Program-made: the position numbers and the translations under genes | Part shown: piece by piece, positions 36,562 through 47,837 of the stretch | Numbering within the stretch: position 1 is the first letter of the stretch | Layout: every line of letters starts with the position of its first letter | Notes under the pieces: model-generated | The model's input: only the letters and a program-made list of their open reading frames with translations | Databases searched by the model: none | Told to the model about the DNA's origin: nothing | Assembly (NCBI GenBank): GCA_951799425.1 | Contig: OX637398.1 | Span: 22,578,270-22,642,269 of the forward strand | DNA: 64,000 nucleotides | Source: Ilex aquifolium | Lineage: Eukaryota > Streptophyta > Magnoliopsida > Aquifoliales > Aquifoliaceae | Direction of reading: 5' to 3'

Positions 36562-37777
36562 TGTGAAACCCCGGAAAATTTGAACTATTCAGAAGGGGCA
36601 TGGCGACTTCCTTGGGTGAAAGACCCGGAATCACTTGGTTCATACACTTCCCGGGGTGAAATTCCGCAAAAGTGTAATGCTTACGGAGCCAGGGTGAAAT
36701 TCCAAAATCCGTTGCCCAACAAGACACAAGATTTTGATATAAAATATACTCATCCAATGAGTATCATATTTTCCGTCGAAGACGGGTTCATTACACATTG
36801 CTTTGTGTTGTGGGAGTCGGGAAGGACTCGGGTTGTGTTATATGATTGAGTCTCGTCTCACTCATGGCATGTTATACACATTGACATTACATTGTGTTGT
36901 CGAGCCGGGAAGGGCTCGGGGTGAGTGCATAAATGAGTCACATCTCATTTCATGATACATCAAACACGTTGGCATTAGCATTGTGTTGAGGAGCCAGGGA
37001 GGGCTCGGGTTGAGTACATGAGTCTCATCTCATTTCATGGGGCTTAGGTAGCCCGGTTTAACATACATGGCATTGACATGTAAAGGGAGTCAGAGTGGAC
37101 TCGGGTTGAGTGCACATGGGTGGGTCTCACCTCATTCATGGCATGACATTATAGCATTACATCATTTAATTGTATATTATTTGATGGAATGGTTACGGAT
37201 TTATGGATGTTGCATGTGAACATTTCATATGCATATAGGTTGAGGAGTAGCCTCTGTAGGAAATACTCTACTGGGCGTTGGCTCACCCTATACGGGAACA
37301 CATTTCAGGTGGGAGAGATACACCGGCGGATGGCTCCATTTTGGACCCTCATGCTTGAAGAAAGCCGCATGTGGCTTTACTTAATGTTTTGTGTAATTAC
37401 ATGTTAGAAACTATATTTTGGGGCATGTAATGCGTAAAATAATTGTAATAGAACTTATAACGACTATTGTTAGATTAGTCTTTCATGTTTTGATTTAAGT
37501 ATGGTTAATTGGACCCAGTGTGGCCAATGTTTACTTATACATGGACCCGGTGCGGCCATTGCTTTATATTTGTCCTCGGATGGGTCTGGTAATTGTGTAT
37601 TGCACAGGTTGGGTATTGGGTAGAGCTCCCCATACAAAGGAGACTCTGCCCAAATTTCGTTAAGTTATGGACCCCGGTAAATGGGGCATAACAGTGTGAT
37701 ATCGAGATACTAGGTATCTACAGGTATTCCGCGGGTTGATGGGTAATCAACGGACCCCCGGATTTTGGGGCGTCACA
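36562..37777 (+). repeat. 3' LTR of element E
   Basis: The 1216-bp LTR has the same length as the 5' LTR. It is followed by the TSD AATGA. Confidence 0.94.
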
Positions 37778-37782
37778 AATGA

Positions 37783-38251
37783 AATAATTCAAGCACCAAC
37801 AAACTTCAAAGGTTAGAATTACATAATTGATATTTTTCACAGATAAGATTAAATCACCATTCTATTCTAATATTAGAATATTTCCCCTCCCCTTATCACT
37901 ATAAGAGTAACACACACCAATTGCAACAGTATTCCAGATATTTTCAGAAAAACTCGTGCCTGTGCAAGGATTTATTTAGTTCAAAAATACTTAAGAAATA
38001 TCACAATCCTTTACTCTGATGTACAAGAATTAGCCTCGATGTCAATCCTTCCCTGTACATCACTTAGCAAAGAACACACTCAAGTTTTAGTGACTATCAC
38101 TCAGCAATTACATGTAATAAGAATATTATCACCAAAGCAAAGTAATGGCAAAAGAAGGTTATTTGAAAAAAACTAGAATTTGGCATGATCTCATGGAAGA
38201 ATATTAACACTTTATCAAACAACATTATCAACATTCTCCTTTTTTTATGAA
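37783..38251. other. Athila-1 internal sequence without a gene
   Basis: AT-rich sequence, presumably 3' untranslated region of Athila-1. I see no gene or repeat in it. Confidence 0.4.
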
Positions 38252-39494
38252 CTAGTAATGCACCACGTGCGTTGCACGTGAATAATTTTCATATACAAAA
38301 TATTAATAAAAAATATTAGGTATATGTGTACCTACATTAAATATCATTTCAAGTTTATCAAAATTATATTTTTATTACTCGTATTATATTATAAATTTTG
38401 AAAATATTGTATGTTCCCAACGATTCATTGTTTTAAGTATAAAAAAAATAAAAATAATTTATTTGATTATGTTTCAACTTATAATTCATTGAATAAAATA
38501 AAAATAATTTTTAATATTCTAATCAATGCTTGCTATAATTAGTTATGTTAATAGAGATAAAATATAGGATTAATAACACTTTGGTTCTTTAAAGTTTGCG
38601 TTTTTTGTCAGTTTAGTCTTCAGTATATAAATTTTATCGATTTGGTCTCTAAAATATTTAATTCTTGTTTAAATGGTCCATAACCAGATGGTCTATTAAG
38701 TTTTTTGACGAAAATAAACACATGTTATTCTGTCAAATAGTATCACGTGATCACTTCTATAAAAAACTTAACAGATTGTCTGTATATGGATCATTTAAAC
38801 ATTAACTAAATATTTTAAGAACCAAATTGACAAAATTGATACAATGAAGACTAAACTGACAAAATATGCATATTTTAGGGACTAAAAGTGCTATTCACCT
38901 TAAAATATAATATACTACTCTATAATATATATTTTAAAAGAATATTAAAATTCTAAAATTTAAGTTTTACTTAAAAATACAATATAATTTTTTTATATAA
39001 ACTCTTAATAAAATATAAAAAGTTTAATGTGATTGAAGAATTATGTTGATTTAATAAAATTTATTTAAAAAAAACTACGTAAAAGATTATTTTTTAACTT
39101 AAAAATTAAATGGTTGAAATTTTGGATGAAAGAAATACGCATATGTAAGGATAATGTTATCTTTATATTTAAAATGAGTAATATTAAATTGATAAATTTA
39201 AAAAAAAAAAAATTTGAACATTTTATTAAAATTATAGTGATGCATATATGTTTTAAAGGTAACATAATCAATTAAAAATTTTCATAGATACTGATATGTA
39301 TACATAGTAAATAAAGAATTAAAAGAGATGTTAGAGGTAATTTAGAGATTTAAACATATAAGTATATGATGACAATTTAGATATTCAAATATTGAAGGAT
39401 AGTGTGGTATTTAAAATTTTTTATGAGAGTAAAATAGTGAATCAAAAAATTTTCATGCTAAGACAAAAGTTTCATTTTTTATTAGTAGTATAGA
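38252..39494 (-). mobile_element. Non-autonomous Helitron
   Basis: The 3' end on the minus strand is CTAG at 38252-38255, next to a T target base. The terminal hairpin has perfect 7-bp arms CACGTGC and GCACGTG around a GTT loop (38264-38280). The 5' end TCTATACTACTAATAAAA is at 39494, preceded by A. It is related to the Helitron at 1480-2467. A Mutator-type MITE (38567-38900) is inserted in it. No coding region is seen. Confidence 0.87.
38567..38900. mobile_element. Mutator-like MITE
   Basis: The 334-bp element has inverted ends of about 60 bp (GGATTAATAACACTTTGGTT at the left; the reverse complement of AGTGCTATTCACCT at the right). It is flanked by the perfect 9-bp TSD TAAAATATA (38558-38566 and 38901-38909). 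It has no coding region. Confidence 0.87.
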
Positions 39495-39842
39495 TGGAAA
39501 AAAATACATATATATAGTCATAATGTTATCTATATATTTGAAAAAAAATATGATTTATTGATGAAATTTTTGAACACTTTATTGAAAACTATAATGCTGC
39601 ATATATTTTTTTAAGAGTAACATAGTCAATTAATTTTTTTTATAGATATTGATATTTATACAAAGATAATAGAGATGTAAAAGAAATGTTATAGGGTAAA
39701 TTAGAGATTTAAATACATAAGGACGTAATTGTAATTTAGATATTTAACTATGGAAAGATAATGTGGTAATTAAAATTGTTTATACGGGTAAAATAAAGAA
39801 TCAAAAGTTTTTCACTTAAGGTACTTTTATTAGTAGTATAGA
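39495..39842 (-). mobile_element. Extra Helitron 5' end next to the Helitron
   Basis: A second copy of about 348 bp of the Helitron 5' region (compare 39110-39490) ends with its own TCTATACTACTAATAAAAG at 39842. It directly abuts the first 5' end in the same orientation. Confidence 0.8.
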
Positions 39843-41285
39843 TAGGTGGAAATAATACATGTGCATGCTTTCTGGAATAAAAAAGGACTTTTATTGGGGT
39901 TATAACATGTTAAAGGACATTGAGTTTAAAGAAACAACGTCAAAGGTATTCAAAAAACTATATTTTTTCGATTTATGTAGCACACATCTCTCCCAAATTT
40001 TTACACATCATACTTCTCATTTCTCCTTTTTCAATCCCATATTTGCAATTTCTTGGCTATTTTATTTCTTTGCTTCCTTTCTTTTCCTTTTTCTATTTTT
40101 CTTTTTCTTTCTTTTCAAATTCGTTTCTTCTTTCTTTTTTTTTTCTTGAACCATAGTCACCATTTTTTTTTTCCTTTCCTGTATAATGTCTTCTTTAGGA
40201 GAGGGTGCAAGAAAATTAGATAGCAAGGGTTAGTCAAATATATTTTATGTGGCTTAGTTAATGCATGGGTTAAAGAAAAGAAATTGTATTTTTAGGCTCA
40301 ATCATGGCATGCTAGGGATATAGTTTTGCAAAAGAAATGGCTAAGGCTCAAAATAAAATCACAAATGGCCTAAGATTATTTCCCAAAATTCATACACCTA
40401 CATAATATCCATTTACAATTTAAGGGAAAAAGCTAAACAAGTGCTAACCAAATCAAGGATAATGAGATTATTCGAAAAAACATTACGCTGAACTGAAATT
40501 CTTACTTGAGTAAATGTTAAAATCTCTCCCAGGAAGATTGGCTCAAAATATGCACACGAATTTTACATCTCCACTATATGTGTAAGCTTTATAAATGATC
40601 ATGCTATTTCAAAAAAAGAAATTATTTCATACTAAAAAAGATGAGTTTCTGTGAAAATATAGAGAAAGTGTACAAACAATGTATGAAAATCCCTCGTAAT
40701 TCGGTTAGGGTTATACTTGCAAAGCATTAGAATGATAATGTAATTTGTATCGTGAATCATATGAACTAAGTATCTAACATAGCAAAACTTAAGCAAAATC
40801 ACCAACTAATCAAATTAATTAAAACCAAATCAAAACAATCTTTCAAAACATCTAACCAGCATAAAACAAAGTGCATAATAAAAAGTTCAGTAGAAGTAGG
40901 AAGGGCATAGAAATTCCAAGAACTCTGGTCACTAGGCTGAAGGGCCACCATTGTATTGCTCTCAAAGTAGCCTTAGGATTTCATTCTGCTTCTCCTCGTA
41001 GCTAGCCATCCTTTGATCCAACTCGACCATGCTAGTCTCTAGTCCTAACAAAATTCGGCAGTCAGTCCGGTTATCAACAAGAATATAGGGCTGCTGCTCC
41101 TCTTCTTAATGGGGTTCGTCTGGTGGCTGAAAATATGCACCTTATGGGAATGGGTCTTCTTGTGGCTCTAGTGGTGCTTCATGTTGCTCTTCTGCTTGCC
41201 CTCCATAGCTCTTTTTCAGCGAGATTTTATCCAAAGGAGCCAAATGTTCCACTGTTGGCCATGTTGCATCTGCAATCAAGTCCCT
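39843..41285. other. Athila-1 3' region, T-rich, no clear gene
   Basis: A pyrimidine-rich tract lies at about 40020-40180. The part at 40530-40590 matches 3640-3720 of element F in reverse complement. The stretch 40870-41285 probably holds the C-terminal end of the minus-strand additional ORF that follows, but no clear domain is seen. Confidence 0.45.
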
Positions 41286-41857
41286 TTACTTAATGTATTT
41301 TTTCGGCCTATCCCAGACGTACTCTGGATTCCTAGTCAACTCAATCCCAATGGTAGACATGTCAGGCAATGTGGTAAAAGGATATTGGGGATGTTGATGC
41401 CTTGGTATAGGGTTTAAAAAGTTGGCAATGGTAGCGAATGTAACTTGAAATACAACTCCCTTAACATATGCGTGCAATTGCCTTGGCCCAATTTCTTTTG
41501 CATCACTATAAAATTCCCGGACTAAATATTCATAGGTAATACCTACCAATTTTACATAATGTAACCAACCTTGTGCTGCTAGATTTTGCCTAACCCCAAT
41601 TTGTTCAAAAGCCTCATATATCACAGGTCTTTTAGCAATAATAGGCTTAGAATAAAAGTGAGTATCATACCAAACTTGCTGATCAATGTTCTCAAATATA
41701 GCATTGTTGAATTGATTGTGAACCTAGGGTTGTTCTTCTTGTTGCGGGACGACTTTGGCAATGGAGAGGATCCTCGCCTTGCTCGACTTGATGAGGCTCT
41801 TGTCTCTCTTCTTGGATCCATGAAATCTCGAATTTCTTGCTCAATGTAGAATTTCAA
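41286..41857 (-). pseudogene. Athila-1 additional ORF (plant transposon-protein domain)
   Basis: The minus-strand product begins near MDPRRETRASSSRARRG, a basic serine-rich leader, and continues with a conserved stretch including LVREFYSDAKE and VKGVVFQVTFATIANFLN (about 41430-41530). This resembles the putative plant transposon-protein domain found in additional ORFs of plant Ty3/gypsy elements, recalled from family knowledge and not searched. It lies downstream of pol in the same direction, the place sometimes called env-like in Athila. No signal peptide or membrane segment supports an envelope role. It is a fossil with some breaks, and its N-terminal part is repeated in the tandem duplication. 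Confidence 0.6.
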
Positions 41858-43735
41858 AGGTTTTTGTTCGGTGGAAACCTATACAAGATGATGGGTGAGT
41901 GTTTAATTGGAGTAGAATCGAAGAAAATTTTGTGGGTGAAGCGATCTGAAGAAAGAAGATGGAGAAAATTGCTGATTTTTTTGAATTTCTGCTGCGAGGG
42001 AACCGCTGGACTGCCTGTTTCACGAACTGTTGCTTTATACTGGCCAGTACCGTCCGGACACTATCAGAACCGTTCAGACGATGCTGATCCTCTAGATTTT
42101 GCTCAGGCGTTCTAGTTGCTGACCCTTAATCTTCTCCTGATTTCCAGCTTCAGTTTCCAACATGCAGTTACAGATAATCAGTTTAAATTCAAAAAATTTC
42201 ACATTTAACTATCTAATAAACTTAAATTCTAAATTAATATATTAAATCAAACTATACTTATATACATTCATACGAACCCTAAGATTATACAACTTTGATC
42301 ATAATTAATTTTAATCAGAATCTTCTAAATCGAGAACATCAGTGAACCAATTAATTTCTTATCGCACATATCTTGAGAGCATTGGACTGGAATAGGATGA
42401 CGTCTCAGGATAATCCTTACTGTACCCATACTTAATCCAGTCAAGACAATCTAATGCTCGACCTGAAATTTGTTCGGCACATTGATTAAATTCTCTCATA
42501 TGCATTAATTGACCGCACTTTATGCAACCACTGAGTCGATTTGTTCGTCGGCGTTTGGCAAATGAACTTTTCCTGCACAAAGGTTTTGCTTGTCTACTAA
42601 AATTTTCTAACTTTCTTGCAACCTTTGCTTTTGCTATTACCTACCAATTTTACATAATGTAACCAACCTTGTGCTGCTAGATTTTGCCTAACCCCAATTT
42701 GTTCAAAAGCCTCATATATCACAGGTCTTTTAGCAATAATAGGCTTAGAATAAAAGTGAGTATCATACCAAACTTGCTGATCAATGTTCTCAAATATAGC
42801 ATTGTTGAATTGATTGTGAACCTAGGGTTGTTCTTCTTGTTGCGGGACGACTTTGGCAATGGAGAGGATCCTCGCCTTGCTTGACTTGATGAGGCTCTTG
42901 TCTCTCTTCTTGGATCCATGAAATCTTGAATTTCTTGCTCAATGTAGAATTTCAAAGGTTTTTGTTCGGTGGAAACCTATACAAGATGATGGGTGAGTGT
43001 TTAATTGGAGTAGAATCGAAGAAAATTTTGTGGGTGAAGCGATCTGAAGAAAGAAGATGGAGAAAATTGCTGATTTTTTTGAATTTCTGCTGCGAGGGAA
43101 CCGCTGGACTGCCTGTTTCACGAACTGTTGCTTTATACTGGCCAGTACCGTCCGGACACTATCAGAACCGTTCAGACAATGCTGATCCTCTAGATTTTGC
43201 TCAGGCGTTCTAGTTGCTGACCCTTAATCTTCTCCTGATTTCCAGCTTCAGTTTCCAACATGCAGTTACAGATAATCAGTTTAAATTCAAAAAATTTCAC
43301 ATTTAACTATCTAATAAACTTAAATTCTAAATTAATATATTAAATCAAACTATACTTATATACATTCATACGAACCCTAAGATTATACAACTTTGATCAT
43401 AATTAATTTTAATCAGAATCTTCTAAATCGAGAACATCAGTGAACCAATTAATTTCTTATCGCACATATCTTGAGAGCATTGGACTGGAATAGGATGACG
43501 TCTCAGGATAATCCTTACTGTACCCATACTTAATCCAGTCAAGACAATCTAATGCTCGACCTGAAATTTGTTCGGCACATTGATTAAATTCTCTCATATG
43601 CATTAATTGACCGCACTTTATGCAACCACTGAGTCGATTTGTTCGTCGGCGTTTGACAAATGAACTTTTCCTGCACAAAGGTTTTGCTTGTCTACTAAAA
43701 TTTTCTAACTTTCTTGCAACCTTTGCTTTTGCTAT
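41540..43735. repeat. 1098-bp tandem duplication in Athila-1
   Basis: The units are 41540-42637 and 42638-43735. By eye they differ at about four bases, so the duplication is far younger than the 10% LTR divergence of the element. The unit covers the start of the additional ORF, a CCGTCCGGAC motif and an unidentified small frame. Confidence 0.93.
42359..42580 (-). other. Unidentified small frame, repeated at 43457-43780
   Basis: A minus-strand frame contains CIKCGQLMHMREFNQC and SGRALDCLDWIKYG. The copy in the second duplication unit is a little longer. I do not recognise it. It may be an acquired host fragment or a chance frame in Athila-1 sequence. Confidence 0.25.
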
Positions 43736-44380
43736 TATCCAAGAGTGTATATCTTTCGAAAAAATATGTAACATACCCAAACTAAATCAAAAAAGTTTTA
43801 CATCCATTTTTGTAATATTTTTAGAAAAGACTCACTATCCAATTCTTTAACGTTTGCCGGTCACAAATACTACTATGGATTGTTCCCTCCCCTCAACCTA
43901 AATTTAACATTGTATTCTAAACATTATGAAATAAAATTATAGACAATTGCTAATAAGATCTGGAGGCGAGACAAATCCATAGTGCAAAACCCTAATCTGT
44001 AAAAGAAACAACAAACAATTAGTACTACTATTTACAATCAAACATTCATAATATTTCTCAAGACACATATTCTAGTTCCATTAACTAAATGGAATCCACA
44101 TTTTGAACAAATTCATCATGATATGGCTTAAGCCTTTGACCATTTACTTTGAAAAATTTCCTGTTAATGGATTCTTAATTTTGATCACCCCATGTTAAAA
44201 AACTTGTTTAACAATGTATGTGCCTGTTCATCTTGATCTTAATTTTTCAGGGAATAGGCGGAGCCTTGAATTATATAACAGAACTTTTTGAGAGGATACA
44301 AAGGACTTCCGCACAATATTTTTATCATGAAAAATTTTCATTCTGGATTTGGCAATCTTTGTATTTTCATACGCTTCATT
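43736..44380. other. Athila-1 region between integrase and the additional ORF
   Basis: AT-rich sequence. The part 44080-44300 is homologous to 22670-22890 of element C. No gene is seen. Confidence 0.45.
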
Positions 44381-44382
44381 TC

Positions 44383-45338
44383 TCAGTTCTTCCAATTTAT
44401 TAATCTGGAGTTTGTGGGGTGCACTTCTTTGTCAATATCAAAATTCATAATTTTGATTGCCCAGTGTGCTCGATGTTTCAATTCTACGGGCAAGTGACAT
44501 GGTTTATCATAAACTAGCCGATAAGGAGATATTTCCAAAATAGTTTTATATACAGTTTGGTCTACCCGAAGCGCATCAGTCAGTCTTAAAGACCGATCTT
44601 TACAATCTGAGTTAACTGTTTTCTCCAAAATATATTTTATCTCCCTATTGGCCAATTCAGCTTGTCCACTTGTCTGAGGATAATAAGGGGCGTATATATT
44701 TTATGGGAAATCAAATATTTTTTCATTAAATTTTCAAAAGATTTATTACAAAAATGTCTACCCCAATCACTTATAATGGCTCGAGAAATTCTGAATCTAG
44801 ATAAAATATTTTCTTTTAAAAACCTGATCACTGTGTGGTGACCATTATTTCGACAAGGAATTGCCTCCACCCATTTGGAAACATAATCAACGGCAACTAA
44901 AATGTACGGATGTCCAAAGGATGGGAAAAATGGTCCAATAAAATCGATGCACCAATAATAAAAAATTTCAATAATCAAAACAGGGTTCAAAGACATCATG
45001 TTTCTTTTTGAAATATTTTTCATTCTTTGACATTGGTCGAAATTTAGACAAAAAACATGTACATCCTTGAAAATAGTGGGCAAATAAAATCTACACTGCA
45101 GAATTTTAGCAGCGATTTACTTTGAAGAAAAATGCCCTCCACAAGCTTCAAAATGACAAAATGAAATGACCTGACTTATCTCATGGTTGGGTATACAACG
45201 ACTTATTATCTGATCTTTGCAATACTTAAACACATAGGGATCTTCCCAAAAGAAATTGCGTACTTCTCTTAACAATTTCTTCCTGTCGGTCATGAAATAG
45301 TACATGTGGCTAAATAATTGGCTATATTTGCATACCAT
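44383..45338 (-). pseudogene. Athila-1 integrase region
   Basis: From right to left the minus strand shows the zinc-binding module (HFEACGGHFSSK near 45120, FDQCQRMKNISKR near 45020), the core with FIGPFFPSFGHPYILVAVDY near 44900 and a second part ending ISDWGRHFCNKSFE, and the Athila-typical C-terminal segment [19 protein letters not shown] near 44500. It would insert the DNA copy. It is a fossil with several breaks and is homologous to 22908-23791 of element C. Confidence 0.85.
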
Positions 45339-45453
45339 GGTACTTCTGTGATTGTAAAAAATTGCTCATCAGAAAAATTTATTTGATTGGTATTGACTTT
45401 TCTTTTGTATCATAAGTCAGTCTTGAGAGATGATCAGCTACCACATTTTCAAC

Positions 45454-46089
45454 TCATTTATTATCTTTGATGATAAGATCAAATTCTTGAAGTAGTAGTA
45501 TCCATTGTAGGAGACGTGGTTTAGCATCCTTCTTGGCAAGTAGATATTTCAAGGCTGCATGACCAGTAAACACAATAATTGAGGATCGAATTAAATATGA
45601 TCGAAATTTATCTAAAGCAAATACTATAGCAATCAATTCTGTTTCTGCAGTGGAATAATTCATTTGTGCATCATTCAGAGTTTTGCTTGCATAGTAAATT
45701 ATATATGGTCTTTTATCTTTTCTTTGACCTAAGACAACTCCTACTACATAATCACTAGCATCATATATTAATTCAAAAGGTAAAGACCAATCAGAAGGTT
45801 GCATAATTGGTGCAAAAATAAACATGCTTTTGAGTTTATCAAATGTTGATTGACATGCATCATTCCAATCCAATGTTACATCATGATATATAAGATTACA
45901 CATTGGTATAGATATCAAACTAAAATCTTTAATGAATCTTCTATAGAATCCTGCATGACCTAGAAAAGATTGAGTATCTTTTACAGTCTTCGGTGGAGGG
46001 AGATTGGCTATTAAATTAATCTTTGACTTATCAACTTCAATTCCCGTTGCATAAACTACATGTCCTAGAAAAATGCCATGTGTGGCCAT
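45454..46089 (-). pseudogene. Athila-1 RNase H and end of reverse transcriptase
   Basis: The translation includes the thumb/connection segment ([17 protein letters not shown]) and an RNase H with [20 protein letters not shown] and [20 protein letters not shown]. These degrade the RNA template during copying. Part of a broken pol. Confidence 0.88.
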
Positions 46090-46760
46090 AAAATGACACT
46101 CTTCTCAATTTAAAATAATATTTTTTTTCCTCACACCGAGTAAGGACTTTTTCAAGATTTTCTAAACATAACTCAAATGAATCACTATATATAAAAAAAT
46201 CATCCATAAAAACTTTCAAAAATCGCTCCACCATATCACTAAAAATACTCAGCATATAGTGTTGAAAAATGACTGGAGCATTACACAAACCAAATGACAT
46301 TCTTTTATAAGCAAAAATGTCAAAAATGACATGTAAAAGTAGTTTTCTCTTGGTCATCAATTGCTATTTCAATCTGGTTATTGTCGGAATATCCATCTAA
46401 AAAACAATAGTATGCATGTTCGGCTATTTTTTTTTTAAAACTTGGTCTAGGAAAGGTAAGGAAAATGATCTTTTTTGGTAAGAGAATTAATTTCTGATAG
46501 TCAATATACATACGCAAACCAATGACTGTACGCATAGGGACTAATTCATTTTTTTGGTTTCTCACTACCGTAACACTAGATTTTTTTGGTACTACTTGTG
46601 TGGGGTTGACCTATTTACTATCAGATATAGGATATATAATATCAACGTCTAATAGTTTAAGCACTTCAGCCAGGACTATCTCTTGTAAATGTGAATTTAA
46701 TCTTCTTTGCGACTGTCGGGATGGTTTAGAGTCTTCTTCCAAGTATATACAATGAGTACA
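46037..46760 (-). pseudogene. Athila-1 reverse transcriptase region
   Basis: The polymerase motifs are visible near 46180-46300 (FGLCNAPVIFQHYMLSIF, then FMDDFFIYSD). Upstream parts appear near 46500. Broken in several places. Confidence 0.85.
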
Positions 46761-47783
46761 GAGAAGAGGGTTTATTCTCTTTATATCTGCTATCATCCAA
46801 CCGATTGCACTTTGATGATTTTTTATAACTCCTATCAATTGCTTTTCTTGGACTTTTGATAATTTTGAAGATATTACCACTAGATAAGTTTCATCCTCTC
46901 CCAAGAAGACATATTTTAAGTTAGCCGGAAAAGGTTTCAACTCTAGTTTGGGAGCAACAACACTGGACTCTACAGACTTTGTTTCAGAAGGCAATAATTC
47001 TTCAAATTTTGGAACCCATATTTCAATAGTATACATATCTATAGACTCAACATTATTTATAGACTCTAATGCATGTGACTCTTTCTTTGTACAAGAATTT
47101 TCAAACAGATTTTGAGTTAATGATTCAATACAATTTATTTCATGCAATTCTTCTTCCTCTCTGGGTTGTTTAGCAATATCAAACACATTCAATTCCAAAG
47201 TCATATTTCCAAATGAAATTTTTATGATTCTATTCCTACAATTGATCAATGCATTTGATGTAGCTACGAATGGTCGCCCTAGGATGACACGAATTTATGT
47301 AGAGACGTGCAAAACTGGTTGTGTATCCAAGACAATAAAATCCACTGAAAAATAAAACTTATCAACTTGAACAAGTACATCTTCAACAACTCCACGTAGA
47401 ATTTTCAAAGAACGGTCAGCCAACTGTAATGTGACATTTGTGGGTTTTAATTCAGTCAATCCTAACTGCTCATAGACTGAATATGGAAGCAAATTGACAT
47501 TGGCTTCAAGATCAAGCAAGGCTTGCTCAATTTTAAAGTTCCCGATTATGCATAAAATTGTAGGACTTCCAGGATCTTTGTACTTTAGAGGGGCCTTGTG
47601 CTGAATGAAAACACTAGCATGTTGAGTAAAAAATGATATTTTCTGTACATTGATCATTCTCTTTACTAAGCAGAGATCTTTTAAAAACTTAGCATAGGAT
47701 GGGACTTGCTTAATTGCATCCAACAGGGGGACGTTAATCTTTACTTGCTTAAACAACTCAAAGATTTCAGCATGATTGTTCAA
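46761..47783 (-). pseudogene. Athila-1 protease and linker
   Basis: A protease-like active-site stretch LDLEANVNLLPYSVYEQLGL is near 47460-47520, in the place of the usual D-G-A-S-V-N-L-L-P motif of Athila. It is followed by LADRSLKILRGVVEDVLVQV. An acidic linker (46800-47250) leads into reverse transcriptase. Broken. Confidence 0.8.
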
Positions 47784-47837
47784 TGATTGATGTTTCTTGA
47801 CTCTTTGAGAAAAAGGTAAAAGAACAAGACTTGATTT

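Larger units (their letters stand above)
31368..37777 (+). mobile_element. Short Tekay derivative E with an internal inverted LTR
   Basis: Two 1216-bp LTRs (31368-32583 and 36562-37777) enclose a tRNA-iMet primer site, a 1.2-kb remnant of protease to RNase H sequence and a polypurine tract. The perfect TSD is AATGA (31363-31367 and 37778-37782). Equal LTR lengths with about five differences by eye (0.4%) suggest roughly 0.15 My. Both LTRs are shorter than the 2.4-kb relative inside the element, so the short form itself was copied. It has no usable coding region and would depend on a partner element. An extra block (32584-35330) holds an inverted LTR. Confidence 0.92.

Noticed and set aside
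41286-41857. Envelope glycoprotein in Athila-1
   Set aside because: The position would fit an env-like ORF, but no signal peptide, furin-like site or membrane segment is seen. The sequence fits a transposon-protein domain better.
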